Assembly (NCBI RefSeq): GCF_037038585.1
Contig: NC_092523.1
Location: 48,873,501-48,937,500, forward strand
DNA from: Patagioenas fasciata
Lineage: Eukaryota; Chordata; Aves; Columbiformes; Columbidae
Length of the DNA: 64,000 nt
Direction: 5' to 3'
The notes below the pieces were generated by a model. It was given only the letters and a program-made list of their open reading frames with translations, was not told where the DNA came from and ran no database searches. Shown here piece after piece: positions 1 through 13,235 of this stretch. Position 1 is the stretch's first letter; each line of letters opens with the position of its first letter. Both the position numbers and the translations under genes were made by a program.

Positions 1-3000
1 TCATTCTGTCTGAATCACTATATACCCTTACTATAAACATGCCCATCTGCTCACTGGCAGACAACTGCAAAGTGAATACTAGCTGAAGAAATACTAAACA
101 GAAAACCAGAGACAGACTTCCACAGGTGCTCCTGCTCCTCATGCACTTTCCACCCATCTTCTCATCTCTCATGTGAACTCACTCCTGCACCTGGGGGCTC
201 CCTGGTCCAGGCAGGAGAAAACTGGCATGACTTGCCCACATAAGGGCTTACTGAGAGAAATGGAAATATTTGTTGAGACCTTCAGAAAGGCTTTTCAAAT
301 GAGATCAGTTCCTCCTGATGAGAAAGTCAATCCAGTACTGAAAGCTGACCATTAACATGATGCTAAAATGGTCCTAGACATGAAAGAAGAATAAAGGAAA
401 CTATCTAGACCCTGCAGGCATAGCCAGGGCAGCATAAAGTGGATTAGAAGTGGATGCCTTTTTTCCTGACGTAAATGAGGATTGCTCTTGTGTCTGATGA
501 ATCTATAACCACGTGGCCAGAACACTGAGGTGGCAGGGAAGGGTGACTTATTTAGGGGGAGCCCACTCAGCCATGGAGTTGCTGAGTTTTCAGCAGTTTC
601 TTCTGGATCTTGTCAAAGGATTAGATCCTCATGCTAAGGCATTTAAGTGAAAACAGCTGAGGAAGGGAAAGAAACATTTATGAGTGAAGATCTTGCTCCA
701 AGCATCTGAGGAAATAATCTGACAAATCATGGCTTTCAGTAGAGATGGAGCTTTACAACTCACTGCAAAGGGAGCAAGGCCGAGTCAAGATAGAGAACTT
801 TTTCACCATCTTACCTTTCCTACCTCTCCCCAGGGATGATGGGCTCAAATCCTACCAAGGGCTGAATGATCTGATATGAGTGTTCAATGAGAAGGAGTAA
901 GCGAGCACTCCACTTCAAAATACTTCCTTCAAAGTCAGCGCTCCAACTCTTCTTGACATAAAAAATGCACTTCGGGGCTTGTTTGGCTGGGTTGGGAACC
1001 ACACACTTTGCCCACACCAAGCCCCAAAAGATGCAGCTACCTGCAGTGGATTGTTTGGCTCCTTAGAAATCTAACAGCAAGCTTGCAGAACACAGTGCAT
1101 GCACTTCTGCAGCCATTTAAAGTAGTGTTTTGCCAACTAATCCTCCCAACTGAAGTGGCAGCTGTTGTTAGAAGACAGGAAGTGAAGAGGATAAAAATGC
1201 AAGAAGTTAAACACATCCAAAATAAAAGGGTTGTTTTGAAACTATTAGTTTTGGCAAAAACCAGCAAGAGACCAATTTCTGTAGCTCTTCAGGGAGTGAA
1301 ATGTCCCTGTTCAGAGGTTATCAGAATGCACCTATTGTTATATTCACAATGTTGACATTGTACCTTTACAATTTTACTTGACTTTGTAACTGAATTTTAA
1401 TTTAATTTTAATGTTACAATGTTCATTTTATAAATACGCTTGCTTTCTCTTCTGCATCAGGTGAACAGAGCTATGTATTCTACTACATAGCAGGAGAAGA
1501 ACGGTAAAAGCCTTTTGCTTACATCCCAAATATGTACTCAAGACAGCAACAGCATTCTCAGCATGCCAGTGCTTGTGTTCCAGTGCAAACATTTCTGTGC
1601 TCCGAACTCACTGGTTCTTAAGACTAAAAGTGCTCTGTCAAGAAGGCAATAGAGGGAATCAGTGGAAAAAAAAATAACCTTGTAACCCTGCACAACTAGG
1701 TGTTGTATGTTTTATTTGGAGACAATGCTGAGATAAAAACCATCATATTACTAACTATGACATGTCTCACCTGAAACCAGCAGAAGGTGTAATTCCAGAA
1801 ATCTCCCAAGATTGAGTCTCACAGTACTTAGTTTGCCTGCCCAGATTTTCCTGGCCACTTGAACTAAATAAAAATCCTCTTCACTGCCTATCTTTGATCA
1901 TCAAAGAAGCCTAATCACTGTTATTCAAAGGTCCCATTTCATTACAGCTGTAGCAATACAATACTAGCTAGCTACACAACACAACTGCAGCTGCAGTCTC
2001 AACAGCACCTTAAGAACTTTGGAATTGAAAGGTCCTCATTCAAAATTACTATTTTTGTGGTTACTGTAGATTTCATAAACCTATTTATTCAAGAAGATGA
2101 TAAAATTTGCCATAGTGCAACTCAAGACTGACTAATCTTTAACTGGATGAGTTATCACTCAGTTTAGTGACACAAAAATCTATCAGGACTATGCCTAAAC
2201 ACACCAGGAATTTTGTTCCAAAGAAAAACATAAACAACTTTTTATTATAAAACCCTGACACTTGTAATGTGATAAATGCACAGCAGTGCAGATATACTGT
2301 CAGAGACTTAATTGTTCACACATAACACTGCCCAATAAAAAAATAGGTATTTATGACCTTGAAAATCTGAAAAATACAACACAGACCAGATAGCTAATCA
2401 GAACACTGATTTCTTCACACATTTCTCTCTAACTAGCAGTCTACCGATCAACAGACTGAGATCCTTTCAGACATTCACCACGTTAGGAAATTAAACTGAA
2501 GTTTTGTTAAAAGTTTTATGGATTGTAATAATAGCTGGCTGTAAATTAGACCTGTAAACCCCAACAAACTCAATTTGAAATAAAAATCTCAAACCACGTA
2601 ATTATTTTATGGGAAGGAATTTCTAAATATGTGTTTCTGAAGAAAGTACATGTTATGCTTCCACCTGCTGGCCACCTGCCTGGAAGATTGTATGGGTCTC
2701 ATTCTAGCAAGTGGAGTGAGCAACTAATGAAGTCCTTACAGGCCCTTCCAGGTCAATTTTCCATTGAAAGAGAAACTGTTCTATGATAAATTTTCTATTT
2801 TGGGAAAATTTCTCTTTTTTAACACAGAGGTTTCCCAAGAAAAACTCCCCACCATTATTAAGTATAATCCTACCATACACCTGAGCAATGAGCAAGAGGA
2901 AACTTCTCGGTACTGGGAACAGAGCAGGGACTGGAACGCAGCTCACAGAAATTTCTGGCTCCCTTACTTTCCAAATTATGATCCACTGAGAAAGCAAGCT

Positions 3001-5564
3001 AAGAAATCCCTTTGCCTGGCACAACCTGTCTTTCCCAATGACTGAGTAATCTTTGAAAGAAGAAATATAAGTGGGGTGAAGGTGTTTCTGTGCCTCTTCA
3101 GTGCACATACATTGCAAGAACGGCAGGTCAGCTACCAAAAGCCCTACAGAATCACATATCTTTTTCCCATCTCTAAAATTTATTAACTTCTGGGTTCCTT
3201 AAAACAGATTTTCTTTGAGCTACTGCTCTCTGTACCTGATTGAAATGGTCTTACTCTTTTTGGAAGTCTATAGCAATGTGAATTTCCCCTTCCTATGACC
3301 AACATGGTAGACAAGATGCAACTTGCTCCACTCAATCCGTTTTTCCTTTCCAATACACTTCTCAAAGGAGCTTGATGCTTTCATGACTTTATCTGAATGA
3401 TCCACATATTCTTGTTTTAATTTTAAATGAGCAGTACTTCCTGCTCTTAAAAATTCATTTATTTTATGGCCAAAGTGTGAGAAAATCTTAAGATATCCAG
3501 ACCACGAAGTGTCAGGAGTCATACATATTTGGGAAGACTGTACGCATGACTGAGCACATGAGAGACGGTACATTCCCATATTGGGATGGCATAAGCCACC
3601 CTCTTTCTGGGTATTTGCTCAAAATGAATTATTTCAGGTTGATGTTGATTTCAACAAATACCATTATGAGTGAATGATGTGATGCAACAGACCCATATGC
3701 CATCTCAAGAGCAACCAAAGACTGCAGGCAGAAATCATATTCTCCCAATAACTTTAGACACTAAAGGTAGGTTCCTGTTCTTCCAGTTGAGATTTCAGCA
3801 CCAAAGTAAGTGCCTGAAGCCACGAAGAGAGATAAGAAAAAGCACGGCTAATTTTGTAATGCAGTAAGCTGGAAAGGCATAGTAGAGAGAAATGCATTGT
3901 TCAATGTTGTACTTTTTGACGTCTTCCGTTATGTTTTTTTTTAAACCACTGTCACTGGCTTTCAAATCTTGATCCAAGTTAGTCCTTTTGCAAATCTGTG
4001 ACATTCTTCCCCCTGTGTAAGAAATTTCATGCTTATAGGTGCTCTTTCCAAAGTCTTAATCAAGAAACACCTGGATCAGCACCAATGGCTTTGACCATCA
4101 TTAAGTTACTCTCTTAACACAATGTAAAACCTAATTTATTCCTATAAGTACCTCCATCCCCATTTTGGGAACCTTACCTTTTGGGTACAGCTAAGAGCAG
4201 CATTCCAACCAAAAGGAGGCATTAATGCTTGCCTAGGAAAAGTGTCTCAATAAGCCCCAGCCCCACACTACACACCCAGGAGAAATCATAAGGAAAGTCA
4301 CATTACCACAAGCACTTTACTAACCCAGAGGAAAAGCTACCTCCACACTCAGTAACATAAAAGAAGGGATGGCAAAGAAATACAGACTGTGTGCATGTGT
4401 GCACAGCAACTGAAGATGATTGAAGGTCATTTATCCAGAGTGCTGCAGCTTTTGCAGTTCACTACAGACTGCCAGCCTTTTCTCTGGAGTGGGAATGAAG
4501 GGCTAGAAGATGTGAATACAAGAAGAACAGTGGGACAAGGCTGTGGGAATTCAGGAGGAAAATGTAAACATGGAAAACTGAGAAAGGGGAGAGAGTGAAG
4601 GCAATCATGGGAAAGGTGGCAGTGCAGTGACTAAAGGTGCAACACTGGCAATGAAGTGAGTGACTTGTGGGAGGAGATAACAGAAATATCACAGAAGGAA
4701 GTGAGCAAGGTCATCTAAATCTTCCCTCCTCACCCTCCTGATGCTTGCAATGGAAAAGCAAAAAGAGCCATTTAGATAAATGTGGCTGGGTTTGGTAGAG
4801 GGCAGGTCCTCATTTCCCTCCTTTTTCTTGCTGCCTGCTCCCCCATTCCACCATGGTTCATGTTTGAGTGCAGCACTCTTAAAACCAGAGGGCCCCAGTT
4901 CATAGGAGCTTTGTCATGAGCATTCTACATTTTTCACTCCTTCCAACAGGATGACTTGGCAAATCTCTCTCCAGTTACCTGTAGATATGAATTCATCAAT
5001 AGCTTTTCAAGAAGCAGTAACTTTGCTTACAAATGGCCTGCTGTGTTCTGGACACTGTGAACCAGGTCATGCAAAATACTTCTCTGATGCATTTGTTCTT
5101 TTATGACACAGATCAGATGGCTCCTACTGCATGCAAGAGTTCAAGCATTAGAAAACTGGCAATTTCTTTAGTGAGTCTCATAAGTAGGAAAGTTTATCAT
5201 CACTGACATACACTATAAATAACCACCATGTCAGAAAACTTGAAAGCTTCCTCCAATTATTCTGCCTCCTCCGCTAAAAATTAAATGTTTTTAAAGATAC
5301 TTTTCCTACGTATTCCTATATATACTAAAAAACTGTGAGTAGCTAATAAAGAATAAAGATGTTTAATAGAATCAACTTTCCAATGAGTAATGAAAATCAA
5401 CCTATCAGTAGAATTGATTTGTAAACTGTATACCAATCTAGAACATAAAACATTATTATAACAGTGCCTGACTCCCACTTAGCTAAAAGATTCCTGAATT
5501 GAAGCCTGCAATAAGCCTGCATTATGGATTTGCTATAACATAATAAAATATTAGAGATACTCAC
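1..5564 (-). other. FAM13A intron 5, 5' part
   Basis: Begins with the donor GTGAGT at 5564 and runs off the window. I looked for the next FAM13A coding exon on the minus strand and did not find it. No transposable element or RNA gene was recognised. Open frames here, including 3268-3579 on the minus strand, show no family similarity. Confidence 0.75.
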
Positions 5565-5724
5565 CTTTACCAAAATAATTCTTGCTAACTCTTCACATAC
5601 AGGCTTTTCTTCATCCTTCTTCAAACCTTCCAATTCAAACAAGGTATTGTAATTTTCCAGCATTTTTGTCATTATCTTGTTGCAGATCTCCTGTTCTTTC
5701 ATACCTTCAAATCCAGAGGGCACA
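5565..5724 (-). CDS. FAM13A: FAM13A coding exon 5 (residues 203-256), end of RhoGAP domain
   Basis: This 160-nt exon follows an acceptor ending AATTGTAG and ends AAAG before the donor GTGAGT. The first base completes His203. It then reads VPSGFEGMKEQEICNKIMTK, then MLENYNTLFELEG, then a charged stretch, then CEELARIILVK. The first half closes the RhoGAP fold (EQ..CNKIM..ML.NY..LF). The exon ends in phase 0, as the equivalent mammalian exon does. A short acidic insert (residues about 236-244, LKKDEEKPV) differs from the mammalian sequence I recall. The next coding exon should lie beyond position 1; I found no match for it in 1-5564. Confidence 0.96.
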
Positions 5725-6112
5725 CTACAATTGAACAGAACACAAAGTGGAACATTATAGATCCTCAGCATATTAACACAAAAGTTCCTGCACAGAACCT
5801 CTAACATTTAGTTGTGGGTAAAGTCTGGCTAGCAGGCACAGGAAACTTTGTCTTGGAAAGGGGGATTGCATCTATGGTGGTAACAACTATTACAGTTTGT
5901 TTGCAATTTTTCTCACTCATATTAAATACTGTATCTGTTGGTCAAACTATCTACTCCACAGAATCTAGGTAGAGACCAAATTGAGACAACCACTCAATAA
6001 GATACCACCCACTTTGCCAAAAGTTGGGTTCATGACTGCAACACACAGTATCAGGCATGTAAATGCTCTGAACTGTTAATGGGAAGAGTCAGACTGCTCA
6101 AAAATGTGGTTT

Positions 6113-6345
6113 CATAGAATCACAGAATGTCCTGAGTTAGAAGGGACCCACAAGGATCATCGAGTCCAACCCCACAGTTCAGACCATGTGTCTGAGGGTG
6201 TTGTCCAGTCTCTTCTTGAACACTTGGGGTCATGACACCTCCTTGGGGAGCCTGTTCCAGTGCTCCACCACCCTCTGGGTGAAGAACCTTTTCCTAATGT
6301 ATAGCCTAAACTTCTCCTGGCACATCTTCCTGCCATTCCCTCAGG
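6113..6345 (-). mobile_element. CR1 LINE, 5'-truncated 3' fragment
   Basis: On the plus strand the copy starts TCATAGAATCACAGAAT, the reverse of the CR1 3' terminus. It continues with typical 3'-end text such as 'tgttccagtgctccaccacc' and 'ctgggtgaagaacc', and breaks off after 'ccattccctc'. About 230 bases remain, so the 5' end and nearly all coding sequence are missing. It lies in FAM13A intron 4 in the sense orientation. Confidence 0.93.
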
Positions 6346-9300
6346 TTTGCAATGACCTCAAAGCTATACAAGATCAACCAAAAAGTTAAGAAAACTCAGG
6401 TGCTGTGCAGAACACTAAAAGTTAAGCAAGATCTTCGCATCTTCAAGTAACCCAACACTGTACACCAGATTTCTTAATCTGATTTTTGAGTTGCCTTTTC
6501 TTTTGAAAGTAAACTCGTAACTCACAAGGTTTTTTAAAACATGGAAATGGAGACTGCCTTCTGCAGAACAGCCTAAAAGATTAATGTAAAAAGTGGTTTC
6601 TAACCTCCACTACATACCTGATGCCCAAAACTGACTTAAATTCTGTTTTTATGCAAAAGTAAGGTCTCTGAAGAACCTTCTTCAGTATTTAAAATACTTC
6701 TCCAATCAGCCACTGTTTGCCATTGTACAGCACTTCCAGCAGATGCACTCTCCTCTCAATAACCCACAAAGTGGCTGCATGGATGTGAATTTTCTAAGGA
6801 CTTTATAAAGTGACAGACTGCAGACCAGGAGGTACAGAAAACACAAGAGAGATTTAAAGGGAAGAAGCAGGGGAGCGAAAACCAGAAACGAAAAAAAGTT
6901 TCAAGCATTTTTTGGCTGAGGACAACTAGTGACTGTACAAGAGGAAAAAAAACAACCCAATTCTCATACAGTTAAACAAATGCCATCTGAGCTATTTTAC
7001 AGGGACGTAACTCTGAAGCAAACCATTATTTACTATAACCAGCAAAGTAAAATTGACAAATAACTATCTACTGTAAATCTGTAACTGTAGTTAATTTGGG
7101 CCAGATGTGCATTTCAATAAGAAGGCTCTGAAAGCAGATGCTCACAGACATTTGCTTTCAAAAAGTGCCTTCTTGTAGGGGCTGCATGCCATTGATCTTT
7201 CTCAATATTCTTCTCTGTGCAGTACATCTCAACGTCAACAGGGATCCCACTGCAACAGAACACATCTTTGTAAACTCCAGAGGAGAATATTTACTGCTAT
7301 CATTTCAAAATTCATGAGTCCCAGGACATGAAGTTTAAAGGAACTGGATTATTTTACACTGCAGAACATTGCCACCTGTAATATGTGTCAGTCTCCGCTG
7401 CCTTAAATAAATCCATTGATTTCAATAGTGTGGAACTTGGCCTCAGGCAAAATAAAGAAAAAATGGGACAACTTCTGTTGATGCATACTTGGGCCAATAT
7501 ACTTTAAAGAATGTCCCATATTCACTAAAAGATAGTAACTGGTCTGAACAGAAGAAAAGTGTATGCATGCAATAGGGCCATACAACCATCCTGATTTGAG
7601 GATCCTCTTCCCATGCTAAATGATGTTGGCTAAATGAGTCAGCAGAGTGCAGAGCTTGCTTGATAATTCAGGTAAATCCTGACTGTTCCTGATGTGTTTC
7701 TCTAAAACAGGTACTACTTAAACAGGCCTGACACCCCTATGAACCTCATTCCTAGGAAATGGACTGAAAAGGTACTAGAGCAAGTTCAAGTCAAAATAAA
7801 GACTCCAGATAACTTCATGACTTTTAGAGCAGAACCCTGACTTAAACTCTCTCTGCTGGGAACTAGAGCCAACACCTCCCTTCTGGCAACAGCTAACACC
7901 AACAAATTCTTCCTGGTTGAAAAACAGCTCAGTGTATGAAGTTTCCACAAGGCACACAAACAGTATTGAATTTCTGCACAATGCCATGGCTTTCTTGTCT
8001 TCCTCCCCCCCACATAGTGAGTGAAACTTTATTAAGGCAAATCTGTGAAAAGTCCAACACTCTGAACAGTTCTGTACGTGTACGGCAAGATGCATATGCG
8101 CAACACTTTGTGATATGCAGATGCAGAGCATAAGGCTAAAGCTTGTGGTAATCAAGCAGAGCAGCACAAATTATTTTATTTTAATGGCCGTGTGACATAC
8201 TTTAACCATTGCCATCTCTCCGCCACTTGAACAGGCATGTTTTACGAAGTTTCTCATTTACTTTTTCCTTTATTTGGTGTTATTACACCTCCATCATGGC
8301 AAGGACTGTTATATTCTTTGGTGACCTTTTTCTTGCACTAAATCAGCATGCATATATTCATATCAGCACACAGTTCAGATTAAAAGCACATATCGCCCTG
8401 CGTATTTATACAATTTTAAACCCATCTGTTGCCACACTGCATGATCCACCAGTCTGACTAGACTTCTCTGAAAATGTGTGTAAAAAAAGAATATCTTACT
8501 TCAGCTTTTCTTAGTCTGAAAAGCCGTAATATCAACAAATTTCACTTCAGCTCACTAGAGAAACCCAGTCCTATGAGAAAGTATTCTCTCACACTACCAC
8601 TTTCACGATCCACACCCTACTCCATGGAAATTTTTCATGTTCTTTTGAGAATACCCTGTTAAAACATTACAGTAAAACTGTGTTCACAGTCATGATTCCT
8701 TTATGTCTAATTTGCATGTTAATTAGGCACTATAACTGTGTTGCTTTTAGAGTTAGACACACATCTTACTCCAGTTACAAAATCCTCAACAGGAGGATTT
8801 GATCCCCTTATAGTCAGATATGTATGAACTACTTCAGTATCAGCACCAGAAATGGCAGCACAACATCAGTTTCACTACCAGAAACACATTTTTTATAAGG
8901 GAGTAGTAAACCTGTAATTTCTGTGGTCATTTCTGGGAGAAAAAATGTTGATGGGTTCAGCTCTATTTTAGAGATTTCAGCTAGAAAACTCTGAGTTCTC
9001 GCAGTAGCTTGCAAAGGCATGAACAGATACATAGCACAGGCAGTGACAGAAGCAAACGCTCTAGTCTCCCCCTTTAGATTCCTCAGACACCCTGTCTTTC
9101 TGAGACAGATGCTCAGAGTGACCTGTGCACAAAGTACAGCAGCTCCACATTAAGTATTTGGAAAAAATGTAGTTTGTTTAAATGAGGCACCAGCATTAAC
9201 AGCATTTATCTCAGTCAAGTAGGGCTGAGGGCAAAGGTGCATTAGCATCACGAGTTTTACAGGATATTTAGAAGCCACTTTAAAGCAGAAAAAGCAGTAG

Positions 9301-12300
9301 TTCTCAAAGCTGAAACTTTACTTGGGAATAGGATAAAGTTGTCAGCCCTTCATTGCAAAATATGAAACCCAACAGTATTTCACACTTCTGCACAATGTTG
9401 CACCAGCTTGCCTGGCCCACCCACCACAGCTGCCTGCCTCTCACATCCACGCAGTCCAGTGCTCACTTGTTCTTTCTGTTCCACCAGATCACTTTAAGCC
9501 AAGAGTGTGCCTGCTTCCATAGGGATGCTTAATGAAGCTAGTTTCAAATGGGTTAAACCACATCAAAGCCCTGTGTCACAACTCTTACTCAGAACTGAAA
9601 TGACCATAACTCATTATGAAGGAAGTACTTACATTTCATGTGTTAAAGAATTTTCCTCAGGGTCCCTGTAAACAAGCTCTAACAGGTTAAATGTGATGAG
9701 CTGGACCAAGATCACTGAACCGACATCTCCAGGCAACAACTACTGACAGCTCCCTGTCACAACTGAGAACCAGCAATTTCCATGTGAAACACTGCATCTC
9801 ATTACAAATTCCCAACAGTGTTCGACGCCACCCTGTCTGAGATGAAGAATGCACATTATCATTTCCTTAAGTGGCTTTGCAGAAATATGGAATGACAGCA
9901 CCGTAATCCCAATTTAAAACCACTGCGGTCTATATGCTCTCTCTTGTCTGACTGCTATTTTTGCTATTTGTACAGTACTTTTTGTACAGGAGCACCATAA
10001 AGTCACCTTACCATTCTCCTAGGGGATCCTGCGAAGAATGAAAGGACTCAGAGGACAGGATTTTTCGTTTCTCCAGCCTTTGCAAAACATTTTCATTTGT
10101 ACCTCAGATGCCTATAAGCCCCTCAACAAGCACAAATGAAGGTTTTGAGAGCAGAGCTGCAGTAATCTGAAGAGGTTAGACTTCAGGCAGTCTGCTCTGT
10201 CCCTCTGGACAGATGTTACTATGTCTATAACAGATGTAACCTCATGGCCACAACTCGGCCCTGTACTTCAGCTGATGAAAGTCTTAACATACTGGACCAC
10301 AAACTGGTGCAGCTGAAAACAGGCTCATATTTGTGCCTGTAGACTCTGAAATATCTACAGCTACCTTACATACAATCTACATTTTCTCCATACCTAAAGA
10401 CAACCTACCTTTTCTCTATACCTAATACTTTTTTGTATAACCCTTCTACTATGTAGTCATCATACAGAAATAACTGCATCTAACTCTAGCATTTTAACTG
10501 GATGCCTGCATTTGCCAGCCACTTTTAGGGAGATGAAGCAATCCCTCAAAAGTTGGAATGAAACTAAGTCAGGCTAGTGAGGGCTTGAAAGATGGAGACC
10601 ACACACAGATCACTCTCTGAGAGCTGCAAAAGGATCCTCTGCTTACTCTGTAACTGGCAGACCTTTTACCATCCCAACCAAAGGACAGGATTAGTGCAGC
10701 AGCCCCTCTAATTCCCAGCTCCAAGAGAGCAGAGAGGAGAAGAGAAAACCCAGCTGGTTCTCTCTTTCCTCTTCAGCACAAGTTGTGAATCCTGAGTAGA
10801 GCCACAGAACATGCCATAACTGAGGCTACTGCCTTACAGGAGCTGAAATTCAGGTCAACAGACAAGAACTTCCTCCAAGGATAACCACACTGCAAGTGTT
10901 AATACTCCACACAGATCAGCCCAAAGACAACTATTTTTGCTCCTATACCTTCATGCTCATTGTTCCTCAAAGGCTGCATATCTTTGTATACTTGACCTTT
11001 GGCTTCCATTACAATAAATCCGAACAATCCAAGTTAGAAGAAAATAGTGCACTAAATTTCAAACCATCGTATTTTCCTTTTTTGAGCTGTTTGACCTTGC
11101 CCTTTACATTTTCCTATGTCTTACATCACACTTCATTACAAGAAACACAGCCATTTCTCCCCTCTTCTACTCATTAGAAATACAGAAAGCACATGATAAC
11201 CTTTCATTAGAAAAGCACCAGTGCAGTTTGTCCAACAGCAAGTAAGGAAGCAGGGGAAGTAGTGGATAAGATAAAAGTAATAAGGGTTGAAAGTTTAGGA
11301 GATGAGATAAACTACTGAGAACATGACAAAGAAAAATAGAATGAGATTAAGAGAATTAAGATGAAGTCTTAATGGCTGGAAAATGGCCAAACGACGACAT
11401 TTGTTCAATGGCTTCAGTTATGGAGTAAAAGATAATATACTTAAATAGCTAAAATGTCACTAAAAATACCTTGCAGAAAGCAATCCTTCACTATCAGCAG
11501 ATGGGCTTTATCTTCTCTGACGCTGTGCACTGGCTGCACAGACTCTGATTTTAGACATGAGTGTGAATTTCTGACAGAAAAATCCCAGATCTTCCTGTTT
11601 CAGCAGTGTAACTGCTGGCAAGTTGGATGCTAAGCCTTCTTTTCTTCTCCCATAGAAACACCCCATACGGCACCCTGAACAAACAACACAACGCTTCAAC
11701 CATCTGCTGACATCTAATTTCTGCAGCTAGTCTCTCGAGGGGCTGCCTTCAGCCAGTAGTGAGTCCTTGCCAAGCAGGCTTCAGGCTGCCTTACTCTCAG
11801 AGCTCTGAACTGCATACTGAGGATCTCTCTCTGGCTGCTTGACCAAGCTGACTAAGCCAAGCGCTGGAAATTTTTTTTCATCCTCCTATCAAATCTTTGT
11901 TGATACAAATGGTCACAGTTCCAGTAATTTAAGACTGCATCCATTAACATGTGAGAAAAGGGTATTTGAACTGTTGCTCACAATCTTTGTGTTTGGACCA
12001 CAATCCTGAACTACCTTGAAAAGATCAAGATCTGATGAAACATAGCTGAATTACCAGATGGTGAAACTTAGCTTAAATAAACACCTTCATCCATAATTCC
12101 GACATATTTGGGTCTTCTGAAAAACACATTAGCAATTTGTTAAGTGTCAAGCCTTGCTTTCATTGCCTCTTTTGCATATGAGCATTTATTTCAATGTGTG
12201 TCATGAACACAGGGCTGGCTGCATTCATACGTGGCCACAAGGGCCCTTGTGTTTAAATCTCCAGTGAACTCCACCTTTCTCAGTCTTCTGCCACAGAATT

Positions 12301-13235
12301 ACACAGTTTACCCCTCCTATACATGGACCCTATACATTACAAAAATGGTTACATCTCTTCTATGTCATCTTAGGAGCAAAGAACAGTTGATGCAACAACT
12401 ACACAGCTTTTAAGAAGAACACTTCGGTTTAATCTTAGGAGTGCCAACTGCAATTCCGAATTGCAACTCTCTGCATTCTACACCAAAAAGTATGCAGAGC
12501 TCATTTTTAAACTTTCCTGAACAAAGTAATGAATAAACTAAAAACTATTCTAATAGCCACTTGGGAGTTTGAGTCATAGAGATTTAGCCATGGGAGTCAG
12601 ATACTTCTGATCTATTTTGTATGTTCTTAACCCCACTGATACATTTAGACAGAAATTCCCAAACTGCCCATACAAACACAACCTTTAAAAATTGCTTTGC
12701 TTTTCATTGTCAGAAATTTGAAGTATTGTGCTTCCACTAACTCTCATATTCATGAATCCCTGCATGTACTGCTGTCTTTTGAGTTTTCTTTCTTTTGGAA
12801 AGGAAGACAATTCTTCTCAAAATATGCTTTATCTTTTTGCATTAACACAGCAAATGCTTTAATCCTGACATGTTCACCTTCATCACCCACAAGTAACATC
12901 TTAAGACGAGGCAGCAGTGTAGTCACAAGGACAAGCTTTGGTCTAAATGTCTCATCTCTGTGTGTTCCTTCCCTAATCAATGGAAAAAGACATGCTCCTT
13001 TAAAAAGAGAGCAGGCAGCATCTATCCTAGGTATCCGGAACTCGCTCAAAACAAGGAACTTTATTTCTTTTTCTCTTTAAAGAAGCCTCCTTCTTTCCAC
13101 TGGCTACAGAGGAAGCCTAGGGAGGTAGTTTCATCAGGCAGCTAATTTAACCTAAGTCTCATTAGGGAACTCACAGAATCACAGAATGTTAGATATTGGA
13201 AGGGACCTCCAATCCCCCTGCCGGAGCAGGAACAC

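Noticed and set aside
3268..3579. A 103-codon minus-strand frame with a helical, lysine-rich look, in the position where the next FAM13A exon might be sought
   Set aside because: It shares nothing with the expected FAM13A continuation, lacks well-placed splice sites and overlaps another open frame. Frames of this length are expected by chance.
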